Assembly: GCA_001931875.2 (NCBI GenBank)
Contig: MSJH02000310.1
Span: 1 to 40,465, forward strand
Length of the DNA stretch: 40,465 bases
Direction of reading: 5' to 3'
Source of the DNA: Byssochlamys sp. IMV 00236
Taxonomy: Eukaryota > Ascomycota > Eurotiomycetes > Eurotiales > Thermoascaceae
Below, piece after piece: positions 1-10,036 of the stretch. Each line of letters starts with the position of its first letter. Within the stretch, counting starts at the first letter, position 1. The notes under the pieces are model-generated. The model saw only the letters and a program-made list of their open reading frames with translations. It had not been told where the DNA came from and made no database searches. The position numbers and the translations under genes are program-made.

Positions 1-45
1 TTTTTTAAAAAAATTTATTTAAAAAAAAAAAAAAAAAAAAAAAAA
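1..45. repeat. A/T homopolymer at window start
   Basis: TTTTTT, then A-rich sequence ending in a run of about 25 A. It is followed ten bases later by the stop codon of the minus-strand gene. Together with the T-run at the other end this suggests that the window ends are assembly break points. Confidence 0.8.
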
Positions 46-54
46 GAAGACTAT

Positions 55-2648
55 TTACATGTAGTCGTCCGTGTCGTCGATTAATGTGAAGCCCAACTTC
101 ATCGACGACACGACCTCACTCAAGATGCACCATGTAGGAGGCTGGCGTTTACATGAAATGGGAACATAGGTGATACTTGTACACCAGCCTCCCCACCAAT
201 AGTTATACCAGATAGCAAGCTGCCATTATCTTGTAGTTGAAGTATTTCTCTGAGGAGGCGTTCATGGCCATAGCTTGCTCGTACTCCTCCAGCAAGTCGC
301 ACGACATCTTGATGTGTTGATGGTCGTCGCTTACCGAAGGAGCTTCCAAGTGTCTGACCAGAACGCCTCGGACTTCATCTTGCATCTTGCTAAAGATGCG
401 GAAACGCACCATAGCCATCAGGCGGAGGCAGATACCATACAAAAGATATTGCTCCTGGCCAAGCTTCAAGCCCAGGAGCATATCACCAAGAGGAAGTAAG
501 GACTTCCAGGCCGCGACGGATTCAGACGATGTCGCATCTGGGTTTTGTCTCTCCTTGTAATAGTAACTAATGATATAGTTACAAAGAGCATATAGATGGC
601 TCAAGGCAGAAACCAGGCCGTCTTACTCACCGTCACCTCGTTGCTTATATGTGTGGGCCAGATTGCGAAACCTAAGTTAGAGAATGTTAGTATGAATAAA
701 AATGATATGTTTAAAAATACTTACATTATGGTAAATATTTTAAACTGCTCCATCGTACTTGTGTTGGGAGCAATGGCAGACAACACCCTCTTGGTTGATG
801 CTGCTGTAGGATTAACAGGGATGCCTTTGGCCATAGAACCGGAGAGAGATTCATTATCGTGTGCTTCATTGGGCTTCAAGCATGATGGCTTGTTATCATG
901 TCTTAAGCATAATTGCTGGATTTTATGAGGCGAGGACGGGTCAATTATTTCACCTTCTTCTAGTTCCTCATCTTCTACCTTGCTTATAGGTGCCTTGATA
1001 TTAGTGACAGTTGGCTTGTTGAAAGCAGCGGAGGTAGCAACAGAAACTTCAGAAGCTGAATTGCTTGCGGGAAGGAATTGTGCAGCTGGCTTGGATATGG
1101 ATGGCACACCACGGGAAGGGAAATGCGGATGGCGAGAGACAAAGTCAAGGGCTTCTTTGCCTTTCAAGGAAGACAGCACCTTTCTTTGCTTCACGGCCAT
1201 CTTCATGACTTTCATGGGGTCTAAATTGAAATGAAAAGAAATGTTAGTCAACGTGACATTCAGCGATTGATTTGATCTTACGTCGCATAGCAAGTTCCTT
1301 GAACTTGCCCAAAGGATGGGATTCCTGGACAAAGAGCACAGGGTAAGCACTGTCATAGGTGCCTTCTTTATTAGCAGCAGATACAATAGAGGCATTAGGA
1401 GTACCAGTAACAGTCGCCTGTAGAGCAGCAGTACAATGGCCAACTTTAGATGAAGCGCTAAAAAGAGAATGTGTTAGTCGATAACATCAGACATATCAAA
1501 GATAACAGACTTATGCAACCGCTTTAGGCTCCTGGGCAAGTTGAAAGGTTGTCATAAGCTGTGTTACTTGATGAACAGCCTTGAGTTTCTATCAATCAAG
1601 AACAATACTAGTACAAAAGAAAGCAGGTTAATTATGAGTATGTATTTACCTTGTTTGCATTTATTGCAGAGGGGGTAACAGCGTCAAACTTTCACTTTGT
1701 AGAAGCACCAAATATGACCAGCGGATGAATACTATTGTCGTAAGAGGCAGGTTGACAATGAGCAACATCAGTGCCTGAGGAAGTCTTGGTTAACTGGTAG
1801 CGATCAGAAAACTTTAAATCTCCAAAAGATGAGAAATGAGTAGGACGGACAGGTCTTTTAGGAAGGTCTAGCGTACTTGAAATGCTTGCAACAGGCTTGA
1901 GTGGCTCTAATACAGGCTTTGAACGGCCAAACTGTTCTTGTTGCTGGTGGCGGTTGACAACCTTTGGCTGGTATCTTTGCTTTGCTTCTGATACTATCTC
2001 TCTAATCTGGCGTGAGTGAGAGGAAGTGCTTGCAATTGGCTGGCACTCACCCTCTGGCACGACATAAGCTGATTCAGCTGCGATATGAAGGCGATGCTTT
2101 AGTACATTGCGATCAAGTAGGGGACCAATATACTTACTGAATACTGGCCAGCTTTCCTTCTTCAAATACTTGATGACAGGAACAGGGATTTGACGGACAA
2201 ATTCAGTTGGGCGACTGAGAATGGCATGCACAAGCCTATGATGGTATGCATATGGTACCTTGCAATGGAAACCACGCATCAATGTCTTAGCCGTTCCTTT
2301 TATCTCGTCCACGGTAAGGTTAGGAGTACCTTCTTCAACATTGCTGCTAGACAGCTGAGAATTCAACCATGGAGGATGGAAGTTGTTGACAAGAGGACGA
2401 CCCTTTTCTGGACGTGTTGATTCTTGATGAAGGACAGCACGTCTCTCACGGAGAGGTTCACAGGAACCAGAGGCACTAACCTGAGGACGAAAAGGACCCA
2501 AACGAAGCTGGTCATCAATGTAGCTACGGCTACTGCTTGCTTGAGGCTGGCGAGATTCAACCTTTACCCAAAGCGCGCGTCTTGTAAAAGGGTATTGATG
2601 ATTCAAGCGAGGATCTTGAATAGATTTGTTGTTGTTGTTGGCTGACAT
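55..2648 (-). pseudogene. Multi-exon protein of unknown function with disrupted reading frame
   Basis: I do not recognise this family. A first exon opens with ATG at 2648 (MSANNNNK...) and encodes about 318 residues, basic and Ser/Pro/Gln-rich, with a helical middle part. It stops with TGA at 1692-1694. Coding character continues beyond: an exon joined over GTAAATAC (donor near 1650), an exon around 1290-1460 ending in AMR, intron 1214-1279, and a long exon down to a GTAAGT donor at 722. A helical C-terminal exon spans 209-~668, then intron 142-208, and a last exon 55-141 ending DDTDDYM. Three joints fail: the in-frame TGA at 1692-1694, no phase-compatible donor into the exon beginning near 1458, and an in-frame TAA at 623-625. 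It is either a decaying gene, a region of sequence error, or a gene with unusual splicing. The exon model is therefore tentative. Confidence 0.5.
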
Positions 2649-5527
2649 TTGAAGAATAAGATCAAGGATGTAAGTAATAAGAAGCGAAAAGTAAATGTTA
2701 GAGCACAGGATAAAAGCTAAACAACGAATAAAAAAGAGGAGGGGTTAAAGAAAGAAGAAGAAAAGAGAAAAAAGGGATAAAAGGAACTGATAATAATATA
2801 GATTCGCGTTGTGCTTGACTGACGGAATTAATCAAACTAAGGAGAACTATCTATAGCGCACAACAACATATGATACACATTGTTTACATGAGAAAAAAAA
2901 AAAAGAGAGATAAGTCAAAATAGTCTATTTTTTTCCTAAAGTAACACCTGCCTCCTTGACAATCACTTTCAACATGGCAACAAAATCAGCTATTGTCTCT
3001 TTTCTTTTTGAAATAACAAAAGAATACTAAATCACACATCCTTTTTATTGTTCCTCTTTATTGTATCAACCAAGACAAGCCTTTTCACTTGTTGGGTTGT
3101 TCTGAAAAAGGAAAAAACTTTAATTGATAAAAATAAAAATAGGTTATCTGTTCCAGAATAGGAGCATTGTCTTATTGGCTTCTAGATCGTATGAATGTCA
3201 ATCATATGTATTCTTATTCAAGGCTCCACGAAAAGCACAAAGGATGCATTTGATGCACAGGAACCAAGCTGAGATATTTTATTATTTTGGCCTTTTTGCT
3301 GTAGGCTTGAAACTTTTTGTCCGTTTAGTGTAAAGCGTAAACAAATATAAACATCCTTGAAAGAGTCTTAGACGCTCTTACAGTATTAAACAAGACAAAA
3401 TCAAAGTGAGTTGGAAAAAAGGAACAAGAGGAATACACTTGATCTAAGCTTGTCTACTTTGATCTGCCTTAATTTTCAAGGTCCCCTTTAAAGGGGTGTC
3501 AAACATCTTTACTACCGTCACATGTTATCATTTGCTCTCTCATACATTTTACTCTAAATGGTCTAAAAATAGAAGTTATTTCTCTATTTACAAATGGAGT
3601 TAATCGATAAGCCTACGAGATGATGCTTGAGTGCTTATCTACGGATAGACTTGACTGAGTTCCAACGGACAGATCAGCCCATTCATGCATGTTGATAGCA
3701 TGTACAGATACTAAAAGGTGGATCGTCAACTGGAGCATCAATAATAACGTCACTCTGTACACGTTCTACCTTGCCATTACCATAGTAACTCAAGTTTATG
3801 GATCTTACTTTAGTCTTTAGTCAAGAGAGAAGACTTGAGTGGCATAAGAAAAAATGATAAGTCCTGTCTTTGCTGTAGCTGTTTCATAATGTTTATGGAA
3901 AAAAAACGCTTTTATTATATAACAAAAGATACAGTAAAGCTAAGATACTATTTATTGTTGAACAACAGAATGTATTCCACTGTAAGCTGTATTCGTTAGT
4001 TACTATGGCTACGCCACTGTTGCTTTTGTATAGACTATATACTTTTTTTTGTCAAGTTATACATATGAATAAGGCACACAATTGACATAACGTAGAAGTA
4101 ATACTAGACCATTAACGTACCATTTATCCTTATTTGAATAATCCTTTTTCTATTTACAATACAGCGAAATGTCTGCATATAATCTTTTCTGTTGTTGCCT
4201 TTCTTACTTTTGTCTACATAAAGTGCATTAGAGGAAGCAGTCTATTAAAAAATCGAATAATAAATGATAAATCAAGGAAATAAAGCAATCAACAATCAAA
4301 TCAAGAAAAAGAAGAGCATAACCATTCTGGCTAACTGCATTCTATTAAATAAGTGCTGTATAGGTATCAAAATAGGCTATGGTAGCAAAAGATGTTTTGG
4401 AAAGATCATCTACTTGTTCTTCAAGTTCAAGCTTGTCATTAAGCCTATTTCATGCATGAATGCTAAAACGAACAGTCAATGAGTCTTTTGATATAGCAAT
4501 ATAGTACTTTATAGAAATCCCTTATTTAGTATAACAACCACCTACATCTCGCTTTATTCAGCAAAGCATATGCAATAAATAAGTTGCTTAAAGTAAAGGT
4601 ATAAAATAATAATGCAGTCAGACCTCGATTTTGCCGTAACCCTTGGTGGGTAGGTGTAACATTCCAGAATCGAGGTTATTCCAGGGTAGAATGCATATTC
4701 CGACAAAGTACACTTAAATAAATAGCCATATCTCATTTTTTCTCATAGAATGGTATTCCAGAATCGTGATTATTCCAGGATAGACTATGACTGAATCGAA
4801 GTCCTACTGTAGAACATACGACATGAACATGTGGTAATGAGTATTCTGTAATATAAAAGAGTGTCTAGCATTTATATAAAGGCTTTTAAATTCTGTTGTA
4901 TTTTTTTCTGTTACAAAATGATCCAAGGCTGCTTGCTTTCAATGAAGAAAGAAGGAGGAATAAAGCTAAAGATGCGTAAGGAAAGAAGCAACGCGTTAGA
5001 TTTTCCTGAAGTATACAAATAGAATGTATGTTATACTCGTTTCCAATAAGTACACTTTGATCACAACTGCGACAATCTTAGCACATACACACTTATACAC
5101 AAGGAAAGAAAATGTGAAAGATAAGGATGATTTACTGGCAAATTACCTTTTTATCACGGAAAGAGCTTACTTAAAAAGAATGTACTCACATCAACATATT
5201 TCTTAAAGAAAAAGCTACAAAGATTGATGTGTGTAATCTCATAAAACTGTTAATAGTTCTATCAAGGTGTTAAATATTCTACTTGATGCTGTCAATTTGA
5301 TCTGATTGATTATTGAGCAAACCTGTACTCCGCTAGCCAATCATATTTTCCAAGGAGCTTTAAACATTCTCTTTATTTGGAAAAGACTGTAACTTTCCCC
5401 TCTCTCTCTTTTTTCTCTCTGTGTAAGGATACAGTGTCCAACAAGCTCTGAGTGATTCTTTCTCCCTATTGAAATACAGCTTAAATTTCCAATTTACTTA
5501 TTTTTCTTTTCTTTCAATTAATAATCT
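2649..5527. other. Long intergenic region, no convincing gene
   Basis: Almost 2.9 kb separates the first gene from ERF2. The part next to 2648 is pyrimidine-rich on the minus strand, as before other starts in this window, and probably holds that gene's promoter. The remainder has only short, stop-ridden frames on both strands. A perfect CCCCTTTAAAGGGG palindrome lies at 3483-3496, an ACTCAAGT/ACTTGAGT inverted pair lies near 3789 and 3834, and a small non-autonomous transposon lies at 4615-4809. The last 150 bases contain CT-rich tracts typical of a core promoter for the plus-strand gene at 5528. Confidence 0.6.
4615..4809. mobile_element. Non-autonomous pogo/Tigger-like MITE
   Basis: The stretch begins CAGTCAGACCTCGATTTTG and, read from the other end on the minus strand, begins CAGTAGGACTTCGATTCAG. 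The two agree at 14 of 19 positions and share the CAGT...GAC.TCGATT core of pogo/Tigger-type terminal inverted repeats (established family knowledge). TA follows the right end, but TG rather than TA precedes the left end, so the target duplication is imperfect or decayed. Inside are two direct copies of a 30-bp motif, 4661-4690 and 4755-4784, differing at about three positions. Each carries ATTCCAGAATCG followed by TTATTCCAGG. There is no transposase frame in 195 bp, so it would need a transposase encoded elsewhere. Family assignment is by the ends only. Confidence 0.6.
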
Positions 5528-7035
5528 ATGGATGTGCATAAACGACATTCACTATTTAATAGAACCCAGGAACAGGCATCATTTACTGTATTTCAACCAG
5601 GCTTCTTTAATTCAGAGTTAGAGCCTGAATCATTAGAAGATTTTGATTTTGAAAAAGCACCCAATCATAATCCAGCAGTCAACACAATCACAGAAGAAGA
5701 CGACCCTATTCCACACTCTTCCGGTGTTACTTATCATTCTGTTGTCACTAGTTGTGGAAGTGCAGCTCCCATGATAAATCAACAACAGCCACCACTACCA
5801 GAATCTGTAGAGGAATATGATATGCAACCTATCGATCAAAAGGTCCTAAAGGAGAGACCAGTCAAAAATTATCAAATATTTCCCGGAAATACTCGATTTC
5901 TCTGTGGAGGACGACTGGTGACCAGTAAAGACTATCGAGCGTTTATAATAGCTTTGATCTTGTTTATTACGCCTGCTGCCTTATTTTGCGTATTCACGTA
6001 GGGATATTACACATATAGCAAGTTACGATGTTTATGTTATATTATAGATGCCCATTCTTATGGAACCAGGTCCATCCAGTGATACCCATCGTATTTGCTT
6101 ATTTATTTATACTTGCATTTGCTTCCATGCTCAAGACATCTTGGACAGATCCAGGGGTAGTTTAAAAAAGAAAGACATGTGTAAAGTATGCTAATGCATA
6201 TATAATATAGATTATACCAAGAAATCTCGATATACCCCAACAAGAGATGATAGATGAAAATGCCTCGAGTATCCATGCATCCATCATGTCTGATATTGCT
6301 CAAAAACAGATTAGAATCAAAAACACATCATGGTCATTACGTTACTGCGAGACTTGTAAAATATACCGACCTCCTAGAGCAAGTCATTGTCGACAGTGTG
6401 ATAACTGTGTTGGTAATATAAGTGGCATTATATATTTATATGACTAAAGATGTGTATATATAGAGTATGAAGATCATCACTGTATCTGGCTGAATAATTG
6501 TGTTGGCAAGCGAAACTATAGACCATTTTTCATATTCATCGTCACTTGTGTCATATTATGCATTTATGTCATCGCATTTGATGTTTATTATCTACTTTCG
6601 ATTGCATCCAACAGTCCTAACCGAGGATTTGGATTTGTCTTTTCACAAGCGCCTGTCAGTTTTGTGTTATCCATCTATTGTTTCTTTCTTCTCTGGATGG
6701 TAGGCGGATTGACAATATACCATTGTTCACTTATCATGCGAGGCGTAACTACACATGAACAGGTAATCAAATATATATATTTAACTGCACAAAACTAAAC
6801 ATACCTTCATAGTTACGCAGAGACATTTTCAAATTGACTTATCCTGATTTGGGTGCTAATCCATATAACAAAAGGAATCCTTTAAAAAATATGGTCCAAG
6901 TCTTGTGTCAACCACAACCCAAAAGGTAAAGAAAAAAAAAAAACAAGTCATAAAAGAGAAAAATACTGATTTGTTATTATGTTTAGCTATCTGCGTAGAC
7001 GCAAAATGGCAGATCCTGTTATCGAAAAGCTTTAA
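5528..7035 (+). CDS. ERF2: Palmitoyltransferase ERF2 (DHHC family)
   Basis: Six exons (5528-5997, 6048-6156, 6211-6412, 6464-6762, 6813-6925, 6987-7035) join in phase to 413 residues. A variable acidic N-terminus is followed by the fungal Erf2 signature [15 protein letters not shown], two membrane helices and the TDPG motif near residue 191. Next comes the cysteine-rich domain ([16 protein letters not shown]) with the catalytic DHHC at residues 264-267, then two more helices, the TTxE motif (TTHEQ) and an NPYNKRN motif. Erf2 with its partner Erf4 S-palmitoylates Ras at ER/Golgi membranes (family knowledge). The intron between exons 3 and 4 splits the DHHC-CRD. Only 162 bp separate its stop from the next gene. 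All expected motifs are present and nothing looks broken. Confidence 0.93.
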
Positions 7036-7197
7036 TAATTTTTAATACTTGTTTGTATCGCGTAATCAAATGTAAACTACAGTGTTTCTACTTTAAATTC
7101 AAACGACCTCGGGGAGAAACAATGCCGGGGCATTTAGAGTCAGATAATTTCAAGCTGTTTCTCTTTTCTCTTTTTCTCTTTTATTTATTTTTTTAAA

Positions 7198-7954
7198 ATG
7201 ATAAAGTTTCGATTAGATCCTTTTCCACAGTTTACAGAACTTGTATACAGATCTCTACTAAACGCACGATTCCTTATATTCTCCACGGTGGTAGCCAAGA
7301 TTACCTTAGATAAACTCTATAAATATGCAGTGGTATGTCTAGAATATGTCACGATCTTTGCTTATGTAATAACATCTGTCACAGATAATCAATCCTTTAG
7401 GTTATGATGAAAATGGAGAAGCCATGTTAGATATTCTCGAATACCAAGCACCCTCTTCTCCTAATGACGTATTTTATGCACTCAACAGCTATGGACCTAA
7501 AGGCAGACAAGCTTATTTGACATATTTATTCTACGACGTCATCTTTGTCCTGTCACGCACGATCCCAATTACTGTACTTTGCAGCTATGCATATAAAAAG
7601 GCTCCCGAAGCAATTCGTCCGGGTGTTTGGATACCCATGCTTAATGCTGCTGTTGACTTGGTTGAATCTTTTTTGATTTTTGTTCTTTTAAACGTTTTCC
7701 CGACACGTGTCAAATCTCTCGAATGGCTTACTGTGTACGTGATTCAACTCAAGTGGCTTACATTCAAGACAACAATGGCCATTCTATTTATCGCATTATT
7801 TGTTGCCATCTATTATGGTTTTCATGGCCTCTTGGCCGATAGTGTTCTCATGGATAAAGACAGAGCTGCTGCTAGGGATAACATTCAAAATGTACTTCAA
7901 AAATCTGCTGCTCGACGTGCAGCCGCTGCTACTGGAGACAAGAAAGATTCATAA
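7198..7954 (+). CDS. Predicted four-helix integral membrane protein, unknown
   Basis: Two exons (7198-7332 and 7385-7954) join in phase 0 to 234 residues. I do not recognise the family. Hydrophobic segments are visible at about residues 22-38, 92-118, 133-156 and 172-200. The N-terminus is short and the C-terminal tail is Ala/Arg/Lys-rich and probably cytosolic (...RRAAAATGDKK). A loop between the first two segments contains NPLGYDENGE and YGPKGRQAYL. ATG at 7198 is the first in-frame start and follows a T-rich leader. The gene is packed between ERF2 (162 bp upstream) and SHO1 (154 bp downstream), all on the plus strand and all membrane proteins, though shared function is not implied. The intact frame and clean intron argue for a real gene. 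Confidence 0.82.
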
Positions 7955-8108
7955 TGTACTTGATGAAAGAAAAATAAAAAGAGGAGGCAAAATCTAAAAA
8001 TAAATACAATATAAATTTTGCGTGACAATTTCTGTATCTTGTAATTTTTTTTGTCGTTGTTCAGTGCCCCTTTTTTCTTTTTCTTCTTTTTTCCCTTGAA
8101 GTAAAGTG

Positions 8109-9070
8109 ATGAGATTGAATGTCAGCCATATTACAAAGAATCCAATAGTCATGGTTTCAGCCATTTTAGCCATTGTAATATAGAACAATAACAATTGTTT
8201 TTGTGCTGATAATAATTTTATTAGCTTGGTTGGTTATTGATGTTTATTGGAGCTTGTATGATTGGAGGAGCAGGTGTATTTTGGTGGATTGTTGTCTATG
8301 AGTTACTATTATTAAGTGGTATACTATTCAGCATTTATAAACAAGTATTTCACCATTATCAGCTGGCAGTAAGACTATTTTAATTTAAAATATTTAATTA
8401 TTGATCTGTTTTGAGGGTATTTAGTTTTTGGTATTTTTGAGCGTTAGTATCGCATTATTAACGCAATCCGTTGGTAGCATGCTCAATCGCTATTATTCTG
8501 GATTTCAAGTAGCAGGAGTAGGATCTATCTTTTTGATTGTGATGCAAGTAAGGAGTAACAAAGGGAATCATAAATATGTGAATTAACACAGGGCAAAAGT
8601 TTTTTTGGATCATTTTATTTGGAAGTACAACAGATTCGGCTGTGTTTCAATATATCTATGCGACCCATATCCCAAGGACTTTTGATACAGCCAAAGAAAG
8701 TAAATTGGCACTTGCTGCTGTTCAAGAGGAAGAATATGTCAGTACACCTCATCCTCAACCCACTCCGGTTATGACAGGACAAGTTCCAGTAAACATGTTT
8801 GCGACTGCACTTCATCCTTGTAAATTCTTTTTATATATTTCATCAATAAGAAATTAAACTATATTTATTAGATCAAGCAAATCCTGAAGATCCCAATGAG
8901 CTTTCCTTTGTTAAAGGCGAAACATTAGAAATCCTAAATAGAACAGGAAATTGGTGGCAAGCTAGAAAAAGTGATGGTAGCATTGGTATCGTACCAAGTA
9001 ATTATGTAAGTTTTTTTCCTGATAATAAAACAGTCATCACTAATATACTTTATATCAGTTTGCACCTTAG
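8109..9070 (+). CDS. SHO1: Sho1-type osmosensor adaptor with C-terminal SH3 domain
   Basis: Six exons (8109-8174, 8225-8368, 8425-8547, 8600-8819, 8872-9005, 9059-9070) join in phase to 232 residues. The first ~125 residues form four closely spaced membrane helices (starting [17 protein letters not shown]). A Pro/Thr/Val linker ([15 protein letters not shown]) follows, then an SH3 domain from about residue 180 with ALHPYQA, the acidic PEDPNELSF, the WW pair (NWWQA) and the closing GIVPSNY. The protein ends three residues after the SH3 fold. This matches fungal Sho1, the plasma-membrane adaptor that recruits the Pbs2 MAPKK in the HOG pathway (family knowledge). ATG at 8109 is the only start compatible with the first helix and the splice phase. 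Confidence 0.9.
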
Positions 9071-9520
9071 AAAAGATAACAATAAACAGGAATGCTCTCT
9101 CTTTTTTTTTCTTTTTGTTAATTAAGGTCCTTATCAAGGAACTTATTTTGTCCATGGTGTTATTTTTGATGATGTGGCTTTACGATAAACAACATGGCCC
9201 GAGCAAAGCCATTCTGACCTGTTCTAAATTGATACTGTTCCTCTCCTTTGGTATTCATGTAGTTGTCAATATTAAAAAAAAAAAAAGGTTCTTTTAGAGT
9301 TACCCTGTTTGATTCGTAGCAACCTGTAGAGTAAACTTGCAGATATCACATTAAATAGAATGTTCATCTTTTAATCCCTTTTAGTCAGCCACGCACATGA
9401 CAAACCTTCGATATACAAACAAAATAGCATTGTCATATACAAATAACTGTGAATTGGAATAAATTCGCGCCTAGTTTCGATTGAGTCTCTTTCATTGACC
9501 GACTGGTTTGCGGCACTTGT
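9071..9520. other. Gap downstream of SHO1 with a possible coding scrap
   Basis: This region between SHO1 and a doubtful minus-strand frame is mostly AT-rich. On the minus strand, about 9160-9260 reads MNTKGEEQYQFRTGQNGF and continues for about 14 more codons to a stop. This looks more protein-like than its surroundings, but no splice partner could be found. A 13-bp A-run lies at about 9273-9286. Nothing else is recognised. Confidence 0.35.
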
Positions 9521-9763
9521 TTAAGCAAAAGCTGTTTGGTACAATGTTTCGCGTCCAAGATACAAAGTTGTTGGCCATACCTGCACCAGATCCAATTGAC
9601 TCAAGCTGGACTCCAGTTGCGGTATTAGCTCTTCGATCCGTGCTTTATTTATTCGAATAAACATCATTGCTGCTTCTTTATCTTTTTTGAAGGCGTACAA
9701 GATAAACCTTTCCTCTGACAATTTACCTACGCGGCAGACGCTTGAAAGACTAAACAAAAACAT
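9521..9763 (-). CDS. Small hypothetical protein, possibly one exon of a larger gene
   Basis: The frame gives 80 residues from ATG at 9763, directly after a CTCTCTTTCTTTCTTTT tract like those preceding other starts here. The middle (SEERFILYAFKKDKEAAMMF and a following helix) looks genuinely coding. The last 16 residues do not, and a GTATGG donor lies at the change (near 9573), so the true gene may splice on toward a coding-like scrap near 9160-9260. A further upstream ATG at 9844 (MAINDLEAK) could also be an exon. No family is recognised. It lies between the 3' ends of SHO1 and CDC10. Confidence 0.35.
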   Translation of the reverse strand: MFLFSLSSVCRVGKLSEERFILYAFKKDKEAAMMFIRINKARIEELIPQLESSLSQLDLVQVWPTTLYLGRETLYQTAFA

Positions 9764-10036
9764 GATTGTATCTTTTAAATCAACACAAAAGAAAGAAAGA
9801 GAGCGAGGTTGATTTTTCCTTGGCTTCTAAATCATTGATGGCCATTCAACCCACAAGGATGAAACACGGTAAATCATGCTGGTTATTACATTATCATTAT
9901 TTATTTCGCTAGAGCGTAAATTTAATACATAAATAATAAGGGAAGCATTTTTTAAGCAAAAGGAGGGAATGCTCTACACAACAAACGATCAATAAAATGG
10001 AATGTTCCCTCTCATCTTCAGCCATATTAGGTATGC

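Noticed and set aside
3124..3333. Plus-strand frame of 69 codons in the first intergenic region
   Set aside because: No coding composition, no splice partner and no recognisable motif.
9477..9489. TTCGATT.GAGTC resembling a tRNA B box
   Set aside because: No A box and no cloverleaf pairing around it. No tRNA could be folded.
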